From Roseomonas sp. (GTDB taxonomy: Bacteria; Pseudomonadota; Alphaproteobacteria; Acetobacterales; Acetobacteraceae): a DNA stretch of 64,000 nucleotides. The stretch is taken from positions 186,001 to 250,000 of the forward strand of contig JAPSLO010000010.1 in the NCBI GenBank assembly GCA_031180725.1, in the 5' to 3' direction. Shown piece by piece: positions 1-7,343 of the stretch; the stretch's first letter is position 1, and the number at the start of each line of letters is the position of its first letter. Both the position numbers and the translations under genes were made by a program. Below the pieces are notes generated by a model, which was not told where the DNA came from, searched no databases, and saw nothing but the letters and a program-made list of their open reading frames with translations.

Positions 1-255
1 TGAGCAGCCGGGCGTCATTGTGAAGCGGCGTCCATCGGCCAGCTCGGTTTCCAATTCGCCCTGCATGACGAGCAGCACATGGCCACGAGTGCACCAGTGA
101 TCAGCGCTGTAGCCAGGCGAATACTCCACCATGCGCACGCGGATATTGCCGACCTCCAGCGTGCGCCAGAGCGCGAATCCGGTCTCGCCCTCGTGCCGCG
201 TCGTGGGCTGCTTCGACCAGTCCATCACCTGAAATGGCACGTCCTGGATGATCAT
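1..255 (-). CDS. DHCW-motif-like cupin fold protein (partial, 3' end outside window)
   Basis: The reading frame starts at ATG 255 and runs off the left edge after 85 codons, so the C-terminus is not visible. The translated part begins MIIQDVPFQVMDW and carries an ADHWC segment followed by a GHVLLVMQGELETEL strand, the metal-binding region expected of small single-domain cupins of the DHCW-motif family. Such proteins are cytoplasmic beta-barrels whose reaction is generally unknown. The start lies only 3 bases after the stop of the crotonase-fold gene upstream, so the two are almost certainly co-transcribed and translationally coupled. In this copy the motif reads DHWC rather than DHCW. Identification rests on fold motifs only. 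Confidence 0.7.
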   Translation of the reverse strand, partial: MIIQDVPFQVMDWSKQPTTRHEGETGFALWRTLEVGNIRVRMVEYSPGYSADHWCTRGHVLLVMQGELETELADGRRFTMTPGCS

Positions 256-258
256 CGC

Positions 259-1089
259 TCAGCGTCCCTCGAAGCGTGGCGTCCGCCGCTGCAGGAACGC
301 GGCGGCCGCCTCTCGGAAGTCGTGGCTGTCCATTGCGGCCTCGAAGGCCGCCTGCAGTGCAGCGCCGCGCAGAGCCAGCTCCTGAGCTGCGACCGCATCT
401 AGCGTTGCCTTGGCACCGGCAATGGAGAGAGGCGCGCGCTGCGCCAGCTCCGAAAGTAACGCCGCTGCGCGAGCCGGTGCATCCGTCGCCACCTCGTCCA
501 CCAAGCCGATGCGGCGGGCCGCTTCCGCATCCATGCGATCGCCTAGGTATAGGATACGCTTCGCCGCCGTCAGGCCAACCAGCGCAGCGAGGCGGCGCGT
601 GTCGGGCACCCCGTACACGACACCGAGCCGCGATGCCGGAATACCGAACACTGCGTCCGGCGTGGCCACGCGGAAGTCGCAGGCCATTGCAAGGCTCAAT
701 CCGCCGCCCAGGCAAAAACCTGCGATACTGGCGACGACCGGCTTGGCACAGTTCTGCACCGCTAGGACGGTACCGTCGGTCAGTGTCCGGTGCTCGATCA
801 GTGCCTGACGCTGACCCTCGCCCCGCGGAAAATCTGCGATGTCGGCACCTGAGCAGAAGCAACCGCCAGTGCCTGAGAGCAGGACCGCGCGGATTGCACG
901 GTCGGCCGAGGCGGCGACGAATAGCTCGGTCAGCGCGCGGTACATCTCGAGCGTGATGGCGTTGCGCTTCGCTGGGCGGTCGAGCAGCACCTCCAGGACC
1001 TCATCGGCATTCCGCGTGCGCAGCCCCGGCACGACCTCGCGCCAGCCTCCCTGGCCCGCGCCTGTATCCTGCCCGATTTCGGCCGCCAT
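259..1089 (-). CDS. Crotonase-superfamily protein (enoyl-CoA hydratase/isomerase-like, catalytic Glu pair missing)
   Basis: 276 residues, the normal length for the crotonase fold. The oxyanion-hole segments are clear: CSGADIADF near residue 80 and CLGGGLSLAM near residue 127. In classical enoyl-CoA hydratases two glutamates act, in GGGCELAM and in the FG-P-E-LG segment. Here those places read GGGLSLAM and FGIPASRLG, so both glutamates are replaced. The following LGVVYGVP stretch resembles the Tyr-containing loop of methylmalonyl-CoA decarboxylase (YgfG type). A CoA-ester decarboxylase or other non-hydratase reaction is therefore more likely than hydration, but this is inference. It is first in an operon with the partial cupin. 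A broken LysR gene lies divergently upstream with a palindrome between them. Confidence 0.85.
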   Translation of the reverse strand: MAAEIGQDTGAGQGGWREVVPGLRTRNADEVLEVLLDRPAKRNAITLEMYRALTELFVAASADRAIRAVLLSGTGGCFCSGADIADFPRGEGQRQALIEHRTLTDGTVLAVQNCAKPVVASIAGFCLGGGLSLAMACDFRVATPDAVFGIPASRLGVVYGVPDTRRLAALVGLTAAKRILYLGDRMDAEAARRIGLVDEVATDAPARAAALLSELAQRAPLSIAGAKATLDAVAAQELALRGAALQAAFEAAMDSHDFREAAAAFLQRRTPRFEGR

Positions 1090-1165
1090 GCTGTTGATTG
1101 CCTCGCGCCGCTATGTCCTTGCCTATCAGGCGCCATTGACAGCCATCTAACAAGTCGAAAATTAT

Positions 1166-1201
1166 GCGCCGAGTGATGCCGTTTGAGCATCACTCGGGCG
1201 C
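1166..1201. promoter_or_regulatory. Palindromic operator candidate between crotonase gene and broken LysR gene
   Basis: A perfect 11-base inverted repeat (1169-1179 and 1187-1197) is separated by 7 bases. Three further pairs outside it follow a one-base bulge. It contains the ATGC-N7-GCAT core typical of LysR-type operators (T-N11-A style) and ends 13 bases before the LysR start codon at 1214. The position in a divergent promoter region next to a LysR gene supports an autoregulatory operator. As RNA it could also form a strong hairpin in the LysR leader. Confidence 0.6.
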
Positions 1202-1213
1202 TAGGCGACGAGA

Positions 1214-2070
1214 ATGTTGCCGCCAGGGCTGTGCGCCTTCCTTGCCGTAGCGCAGACTGGCTCGATGCGGGAAGTCGCAGCTCGCCTGCGCCTCGCACAG
1301 TCGGCAGTCAGCCGCCGCATACACAGCCAGCCGCATACATATGATGGAGGAGGAGCTGGGTGTCGCGCTGCTGGTGCGCGCGGCGTCGCGCTGACACCGG
1401 CCGGCGAGATCCTGCTGCACCAAGCACGGAAAGCGAGTCAGCAAGCTGAGCGACTGGCCGCTTTCGGTGCGCTGCCGGCGTACGGCGCGGCTATGTGGTG
1501 ACGCGTACCGTGGAGAGCTTCGCTACCTCCACGCTGCTGCACGTACTGGGCACCTTTCGGGGTGCCTATCCGGCGGCCGAGCTCGGTGAGACGGTGGCGG
1601 GTCGGACATGATCCTCGTGGTGGTACGCGATCGGTTTTGCCATTTCGGCATCGCCCTCAACCCACCGACCGAGCCCCAGGTGGAGGTCCTAGGCTCAGTT
1701 GCTGAACCGCTTGCCGTGGCGGTCGGGCCGAGCCATTCACCTGCACCGGCCAAGCGCGTTTTGCTGGCGCAGATTGCTGAACTGCCGCTGGTTGCGCCGG
1801 CGTGACTGGGTGGCGGTCGTCTGCTTTTCGGCGTTGCTTGCCGGTCGGCCAGTGTGGCGATCCGCACATGTCCTTGCCGCATTCGTAGCCGATGACCGGA
1901 GCGTTGCCGTTCTATCCCCGGGGTTTCTCCTTGCGCAGGTTCCTTCAGGGCGGGTGATTGCCCTGGAGCTTGCAGAGCCGCTGCTAGCCCCTATAGGAGT
2001 CTCGCTGCTGACGCGTCGAGGTCGCACGCTACCACCTGCTGTCGACGCCCTTGGGATCTTGCTCGTATAG
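1214..2070 (+). pseudogene. LysR-family transcriptional regulator, broken by frameshifts
   Basis: The N-terminal winged helix-turn-helix is recognisable from ATG 1214 (FLAVAQTGSMREVAARL, then QSAVSRRI), but the frame is lost at about 1325-1385. The expected next segment (MEEELGVALLVRA) appears in another frame before GVALTPAGEILLHQA returns. The effector-binding domain continues in pieces: LNPPTEPQVEVLGSVAEPLA in the frame starting near 1608, and VADDRSVAVLSPGF to LTRRGRTLPPAVDAL in the frame ending at 2070. All three forward frames are needed to rebuild about 285 residues, so the gene cannot make an intact protein. In the divergent LysR arrangement it would have regulated the crotonase-cupin operon. 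Confidence 0.8.
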
Positions 2071-2552
2071 GCCTTGCATGATGTTGAGTCCTAATCACGC
2101 GCAGCGAGCTTCCTCCCCACTCCGGAGTAAGGCGAATCAGTGAGGTGCTGCTCCGGCCGCTTATGGCCTTGCGGGCTGGACAGCATGGTGTGAGCGCACG
2201 CCCAGAAACTTTAGGTCCCGGGTTCCCACCGCTCCGCCACGTCTGGGCGGAGCGAAGAGGCTGGTGCCCACGATCGTATCTCACGCGGACCGGGACAGCG
2301 CCGTGCATCCCTGCAGCGGCGACCAGGTCATGGTGCAGGCAGGTGCAGTTTTGCCCCGGGGTCTGCGGACGGAGGTCGAGCAAGGCCAGGTACCGAGTGA
2401 ACATGGTCAGTTGCGCTCTTCCCACCGCGCCGTGTCGACCTCCTCGGGGTTGACCAGGGATCCTGGATCCGCGCACCGGCACGGTTGGCTGGTCCGACAA
2501 CCCCGCCCTGTACCTCGCCTGGTACCTGACCGCGCCCTTCGGTCGGGAGGCG

Positions 2553-2864
2553 CCCTGGGACGAGCTCGCAACCCGTAGCGGCGACCTCCTCGAGCAGAAG
2601 TACCTGATGCACGTAGCGGCGGGCCAGCCGGTCCGGCGCGGTGATCCGCATGCGACCAAGAAGGCGCAGCACGGCTCGGTCCCGCAGCCGCTCCAGACCG
2701 GTTCGCCTCGGGCGGGCGTCGCTGAAGCCATTGTGGCGAAAGATGTCCTCGTCCGACACCGTCCAACCCGGCGCGAGAGTATGCATTCGCAGACGGTCGA
2801 GTTGCCTGCCGTCTGCGTGCGCTTGGCGCTGCGTGGACACCAGCGCATGGAGAGCAACCCTCAT
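2553..2864 (-). pseudogene. Serine recombinase (resolvase-type) N-terminal remnant
   Basis: Starting at ATG 2864 the translation MRVALHALVSTQRQAHAD matches the start of the large serine recombinase catalytic domain (usually YARVST with the nucleophilic Ser). It then reads DRLRMHTLAPGWTVSDEDIF, GLERLRDRA and ITAPDRLARRYVHQVLLLEEV. The catalytic serine is kept, but the conserved arginine two residues before it is now leucine. Similarity ends at about 2560, where the protein should continue for several hundred residues. It is a decayed mobile-element scar. Confidence 0.75.
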
Positions 2865-3047
2865 GGCTCCGTCGCGGATCGCCTGCTACCGCTTGGTCAT
2901 GCTGTAGAGGTTGCACATGCCGCCAGCCTATGACGCAGGCCGGCCGTGCGCCACGTCCCCGCACTACCGTTTGTGCAGTTCTGCACAGACGGCAGCGACC
3001 GTTCTCGTTGCGAGAACGAGCTTGTGGTTTCCAGCGAAAGCGCCGAA

Positions 3048-3230
3048 CCGTGTGATCTTGCACCGGTGGAGGCCATCAACGCCGCGCGCCTCGCGGTGCA
3101 TGGCGACGGGCGGCACCTGATCACCCTCGACGGGGCCGTCGCGACGATGCTCCAGACTGAACTCGACATGTCCCACAAACTCAAGGAGACCTCGCTGGGC
3201 GGCCTGGCTGTGAATCTCGTCGAGTGCTGA
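3048..3230 (+). pseudogene. L-serine ammonia-lyase C-terminal fragment
   Basis: About 60 codons ending at the TGA 3228-3230 read [29 protein letters not shown] and [12 protein letters not shown]. These correspond to the last helices and characteristic GGLAVN-EC tail of bacterial L-serine dehydratase (SdaA type). In the intact enzyme this tail closes a protein of roughly 450 residues that binds a 4Fe-4S cluster. Nothing upstream in this frame resembles the rest of the enzyme, so only the 3' end survives. A tract of unrelated sequence and the recombinase scar precede it. Confidence 0.7.
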
Positions 3231-3263
3231 CCGGGGGGGCAGGCGAACCAGGGATCCCGGCCC

Positions 3264-4532
3264 TCACTCCGTCACGGCGTCGAGGGCCTGGGCCAGATCC
3301 GCGATAAGGTCATCGGGGTGCTCGATCCCGATCGAGAGGCGCACGAGGCCGTCCGTCACCTCCAGCCGGTCCCTGGTCTCCGCCGGCACGCCCGAATGCG
3401 TCGTGGAAGCGGGGTGGCTGGCGAGCGATTCGGTACCGCCCAGGCTCACCGCCAGCTTGAAGACACGAAGGGCGTTCAGCATCCGGAATGCCTCCGCCTG
3501 CCCGCCCCTGATCTCCACGCTGAAGGTGGAGCCCGGGCCGGTGCACTGGGTCTCGTAAACGCGGCGTGCCTCGCTGCCCTCAGACAGGAAGCCGAGTGCA
3601 TGCACGCGCGCCACCTTCGGATGCCCCGCAAGGAAGGCGGCGACCGCTTCCGCATTGCGTGCCGCTTCGCGCATGCGGAGCGAAAGCGTTTCAAGGGAAC
3701 GCCCAACCATCCAGCAGGAGTGAGGATCGAGTTGCGTGCCGATGGCGCCCCTGAGGAAACGTATCGGCTGAACCCGCTCACGGCTTCCCGTGACTGCCCC
3801 GCCGACCAGATCACTATGGCCGCCCACATACTTGGTCAGGCTGTAGACGGAGATGTCCGCGCCGTGGGCCAGGGGCTTCTGAAAGACGGGCCCGAGCATC
3901 GTGTTGTCGCACACGATGACGGGGCGGTGCCCCTGTGCCGACCCGATCCGGTCCGCGACCGCGCGCACATGGGCAAGGTCAACGAGGGAGTTCGTCGGGT
4001 TCGCCGGCGTCTCGACCATGACGACGCTTACCCGTCCCCCCGCCATCGCGGCTTGGGCCGCTTCGCCTATCGCCGCCTCGCTGAGGCCGTCCGAGAAGCC
4101 CCGCGCTCCGATGCCGTAAGCAGCCAGGGTTTTCATCAGCAGGGTTTCGGTGCCGCCATAGAGCGGCTGCGAGTGCAGGATGGTATCGCCCGGGCGCGCA
4201 TAGGTCAGGATCGTCGTTGCGATCGCCGACATGCCGGAGCTGAAGACCAGCGCGGCATCCGCCTCCTCAAAGACCGCCAGTCGATCCTCGACGATCTCCG
4301 AGTTGGGGTGATTGAAGCGTGAATAGACAAGGCCGGCCCCCCCGGCCGGCGGCGGCCTCCGACCGGAGACGACGTCGAAATAGTTCTTGCCCTCCTCGGC
4401 GGAGCGGAACACGAAGGTAGAGGTCAGGAAGACCGGCGGCTTGACCGCGCCCTCGGAGAGGTGCGGGTCGTAGCCATAACCGAGCATCAGCGTCTCCGGG
4501 TGGAGGCGCCGGTTGGCGATGCGGTCATTCAA
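3264..4532 (-). CDS. Cystathionine gamma-synthase/lyase family PLP enzyme
   Basis: 422 residues. This is a Cys/Met-metabolism PLP enzyme of fold type I acting in trans-sulfuration or in gamma-elimination of methionine or cystathionine; the exact substrate is not set by the sequence. Landmarks: [15 protein letters not shown] and [18 protein letters not shown] at the N-terminus, [40 protein letters not shown], and the PLP lysine in [11 protein letters not shown]. Near the end come [19 protein letters not shown] and [13 protein letters not shown]. No ATG fits the homologous N-terminus. TTG at 4532 is chosen because AAAGGAG lies 6 bases upstream and the product begins at the usual [14 protein letters not shown] position. 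The open frame continues upstream to 5261, but that extension is low-complexity and not homologous. It is a single gene in a region of decayed neighbours. Confidence 0.85.
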   Translation of the reverse strand: MNDRIANRRLHPETLMLGYGYDPHLSEGAVKPPVFLTSTFVFRSAEEGKNYFDVVSGRRPPPAGGAGLVYSRFNHPNSEIVEDRLAVFEEADAALVFSSGMSAIATTILTYARPGDTILHSQPLYGGTETLLMKTLAAYGIGARGFSDGLSEAAIGEAAQAAMAGGRVSVVMVETPANPTNSLVDLAHVRAVADRIGSAQGHRPVIVCDNTMLGPVFQKPLAHGADISVYSLTKYVGGHSDLVGGAVTGSRERVQPIRFLRGAIGTQLDPHSCWMVGRSLETLSLRMREAARNAEAVAAFLAGHPKVARVHALGFLSEGSEARRVYETQCTGPGSTFSVEIRGGQAEAFRMLNALRVFKLAVSLGGTESLASHPASTTHSGVPAETRDRLEVTDGLVRLSIGIEHPDDLIADLAQALDAVTE

Positions 4533-4670
4533 GCTGCGCTCCTTTCCCACACGTCCCCCTACCCTGCTGCTCGGTTTCTGCGGCACGCTATTCTCAGGAA
4601 CGCGCGGCGACGGTCCGCGGATGCACGGCATCCCGTCCGGGTCCAGCCGCCGCTTTGCGCGGGCGGATCT

Positions 4671-5140
4671 CTCAGTGAAGTTTCGGCCACTGACGCGATC
4701 GACCTCGCCTGCCTGATCGGCGGCGTGAACCCGGCCGCCGACCCGAACGGCTACTTCTCGGCCGCGCACCACCAGCATCTGGTCGCCGCGCATCCCGACC
4801 AGGTCCGGCTGCTCGCCGGCAAGATCATCGTATTCCTGGACAGCATCACCGACCTGACCCGCCAGGCGATGGCGTGGGCGAAGACCCGGCCGGAAGCCTT
4901 CTCCGACCGCACCGGCAAGCCCGACACGCGCGGCGCCTACGGCCTGATGGCGCGCGAGGTGATCGGGCTGCTGAAGCACCTGCAGCACGCGCCGGGGCCT
5001 GGGACGTTGAGAAAGTCCGCGCCCGGCTCGCCGAGAGCAGAGACCCGACGCGGAAGACCGCGACGCTGGTGCAGCCTGCGGTGCCAGTACCCCGGCCCGC
5101 ACCGCCGCCGCCGGCCGATCCACTGCCGCAGCGTGGATGC
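4671..5140 (+). pseudogene. Unrecognised coding remnant, frameshifted
   Basis: A stretch with protein-like composition runs in one frame from about 4680 to 4995 ([58 protein letters not shown]). It then continues in another frame ([20 protein letters not shown] followed by a proline-rich tract) to about 5140. The two parts look like one protein split by a frameshift. I do not recognise the family. There is no good start or ribosome site, so it is most likely a decayed gene. Confidence 0.35.
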
Positions 5141-5515
5141 ACGGCCATCTTTCGAGCCAGACATGCAAGCACTGGAAGTCTGCCGGGATGCCCCTGCGGG
5201 CATGACGCCGACGGGCACTGCTATCTGTGCCCGCAAGGCAAACAATACGGCGGATCGGCACATCGCAGCCCTGGGCGGCGAGGCAAGATCGCCAGGTCTT
5301 GCGCGCGGCTGACCTCCTGGCAGTTCATACGCAGTGGCAGCGGTATCGAGATCTCCATAGCGGTCTATTTGATCGGGAGGACGGATCAAGCGGCAGCCGG
5401 ACACCTGCCGATATCGAGCTTTGCCGTCTCGACCGCCCGCTTCTCGCCGCGAGCCTTCGCTGTGCCGGTGCTGGAGCGGACCCGCACCACCAAATGCCGG
5501 AACCAAACTTCATCT

Positions 5516-5892
5516 AGGACAGAGGGCGACGCCGACCTCGACGCCGGTAACTTTTCCGACTTAGTCGTGCCGGACTGCCCTGACTGTGGCGGGGTGTTGA
5601 AGCCCGATGTCGTCCTCTTCGGGGAGAGCGCGCCAAGGGGCCGGCTGGGCCTGGCCCTCTCGGCGCTCGACCGGGCGGATGCCATGCTCGCCGTCAGCTC
5701 CTCCTGATGGTCTATTCTGGATTCCGCTTCGTCCGGGTGGTCGCTGGCGCCGGCAAGCCCGTGGCGGCCGTGAACCTTGACCGGACTCGCGCGGACGAGC
5801 TGCTGGCGCTGAGGGTGCAGGCTGGCTGCTCCGTTGCCCTATCCTTCTTGCTGCAGTCGGCACCGGCCGAAGGAAGGGAGACTATGCCCTGA
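5516..5892 (+). pseudogene. Sirtuin (NAD-dependent protein deacylase) C-terminal fragment
   Basis: The text reads GDADLDAGNFSDLVVPDCPDCGGVL, then LKPDVVLFGESAPRGR, LSALDRADAMLAVSSS. After a frame change at about 5704 it goes on MVYSGFRFVRVVAGAGKPVA and NLDRTRADELLALRVQAGC. This is the C-terminal half of a bacterial Sir2 protein: the second Cys pair of the zinc site (CPDCGG), the KPDVV-FGE segment, and the GSS-MVYSG and AVN loops that hold NAD. The N-terminal Rossmann part with GAGIS is absent. A one-base shift separates SSS from MVYSG. Truncation plus frameshift make this a pseudogene. Confidence 0.75.
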
Positions 5893-5929
5893 GCGAGGAA
5901 AATCGGCCGGTGGGTGCGGTCTGCGTCCC

Positions 5930-7033
5930 TCACGCCACGCGGCCGGGAAAGAGATGCCGCAATTGTTCATGGAACAGCGTGGCGAAGCGGTCGAAGCCTC
6001 TCGAAGCCGGGTGCAATTCGTTGTGCCAGGAGGCGGTCGTCGGTGAGAGCGTGCCCTGGCTGGTCAGGACGGTGACCCTGGGCCGCGTCGCCAGTTCCAG
6101 CAGCATCGTAGCAAAAGTCTCTAGCATGCCACGCACCACCTCCATCGCCGCCGGGCGGTTGGGAAAGCCGCGCAGGTCGAAGGTGGGCTTCAGCCAGGGA
6201 CCCAGCCAGCAGATGCCGCGGCCATCCGGAATCGCGAAGTCGTAGCCGTGGAAGACCAGATGCGTCGTCGGACTCAACTGGTCGCGCATCTCGATCAGGT
6301 CGTCGTAGCCGGCGCGGATCAGGGTCACAGCGGCGGCGAAGCGCTCGAGACGAAGGTGCTCGCGCGGCGGCCGCGCCGGATCCCAATCACGCACCCAAAG
6401 TGCCATCGGATTACCGACGATGTCGTTACCGCCACCGGAGAAAAGCAGCACCTCCCAAGGCCCGCCGGCCGGGCAGCCCTGGCGAAGCTGCTCGGAGAGA
6501 ATCTGCCGCTCCTCCACGCCCAGCATGTAGCGCACCTCGTCGCCGGCCTTGGCTAGGTTCAGGATGGGCACGCCCAGCTGCTGCTCCAGCCGTGGGATGA
6601 TGCCGCCGCCGAAGAGCGGCACCGGGTAATCGAACCACGAATCGCCCTCGGCCAGCACCTGCAGCGGGGCGAAGCCGCCTTCCTTCGTTTCGGGCCCACC
6701 CTTTCCACCGGGCGGCTTCGCGCGCGGCGGGCGGGTGCCACGGGCCTTCATGATCTTCATCGTCGCCGTATAGTCGCGGCGGCGCTGCGCGATATCCGCG
6801 CGCCGCTGCTTCACCAATGCTTGCCGCTGCTTGCCGAGAGCGGCAAGGGAGGCGGTAGCCTCCGCGTCGGCGCGCGGCGCGGAAGTCGGCTTCGCGCCCT
6901 GGGGCAACCGTGCCTTGGCAAGGGCGCGGGCCTCTTCGAGCGTGACCGGCCCCACCGCCGGTGGGGCCGGTGCCTTGGCTCGGCGCTTCGCAGGGGCCTT
7001 CTTCGCCGATCTGGTTGGAGGCTTGCTCGCCAT
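5930..7033 (-). CDS. SGNH/GDSL-type hydrolase with Lys/Ala/Pro-rich N-terminus
   Basis: 367 residues. From about residue 125 the protein shows the SGNH blocks: GDSWFDYP (nucleophile Ser, block I), a conserved Gly in AKAGDEV (block II), FSGGGNDIVGNP (Asn, block III) and WHNELHP (the His near residue 345, block V). These support a serine esterase or lipase of unknown substrate. There is no signal peptide. The first 100 residues are basic and Ala/Pro-rich (AKKAPAKRRAKAPAPP) with a probable helix, so it may bind nucleic acid or a partner in the cytoplasm. ATG 7033 has AGGGAGGA about 9 bases upstream. It is the third gene of the operon with the C25-like peptidase and the 85-residue protein. Confidence 0.75.
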   Translation of the reverse strand: MASKPPTRSAKKAPAKRRAKAPAPPAVGPVTLEEARALAKARLPQGAKPTSAPRADAEATASLAALGKQRQALVKQRRADIAQRRRDYTATMKIMKARGTRPPRAKPPGGKGGPETKEGGFAPLQVLAEGDSWFDYPVPLFGGGIIPRLEQQLGVPILNLAKAGDEVRYMLGVEERQILSEQLRQGCPAGGPWEVLLFSGGGNDIVGNPMALWVRDWDPARPPREHLRLERFAAAVTLIRAGYDDLIEMRDQLSPTTHLVFHGYDFAIPDGRGICWLGPWLKPTFDLRGFPNRPAAMEVVRGMLETFATMLLELATRPRVTVLTSQGTLSPTTASWHNELHPASRGFDRFATLFHEQLRHLFPGRVA

Positions 7034-7084
7034 GGCCGTCGTCCTCCCTACGGGTGCGTTCGGAACGGGCGCGGCCTGGGCAGG

Positions 7085-7342
7085 TCACGGCGCTACCTCG
7101 ATCCGCTCGAAGATCAGCAGGTAGTCAAGGATGACACCGTCACAGGCGACGCGCCGGCCAACATAGCGGTTCAGCGAGGTGTCGCCGTAGCTCGGTCCGT
7201 CCTTGCGGCGCAGCAGAAAGCGGCCCTCCCCGGTTTCAAGCCAGATGCCCTCCCGTTCGCTCTTGCTGCCGAGGGCGAAGGGAGCGCGGGTGACGGTACC
7301 GGCAAGCCCGGCGACGCGATGTGGGCGGGTGGGATCGGCCAA
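7085..7342 (-). CDS. Small hypothetical protein, coupled to C25-like peptidase gene
   Basis: 85 residues from TTG 7342, which begins one base after the TAG of the peptidase gene; GGAA lies about 8 bases upstream. The arrangement implies translational coupling. The protein has alternating hydrophobic strands (GTVTRAPFALGSKSE, IWLETGEGRFLLRR, GPSYGD, VGRRVACDGVILDYLLIFERI) that suggest a small beta-barrel of OB or SH3 type; this is inference from pattern. No family name is recognised. The longer open frame extending to 7882 in this phase overlaps the peptidase antiphase and is rejected. Because it sits between two putative hydrolases it could be an adaptor or inhibitor. Confidence 0.6.
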   Translation of the reverse strand: MADPTRPHRVAGLAGTVTRAPFALGSKSEREGIWLETGEGRFLLRRKDGPSYGDTSLNRYVGRRVACDGVILDYLLIFERIEVAP

Positions 7343-7343
7343 G

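Noticed and set aside
1991-2857. Long minus-strand open frame of 288 codons
   Set aside because: Only its first part runs alongside the recombinase remnant; the rest is compositionally random, a consequence of high GC.
4533-5261. Upstream extension of the PLP enzyme frame to 665 codons
   Set aside because: The extension is Arg/Pro/Ala-rich, opposite to a coding remnant, and homologous text begins only at the TTG with a ribosome site at 4532.
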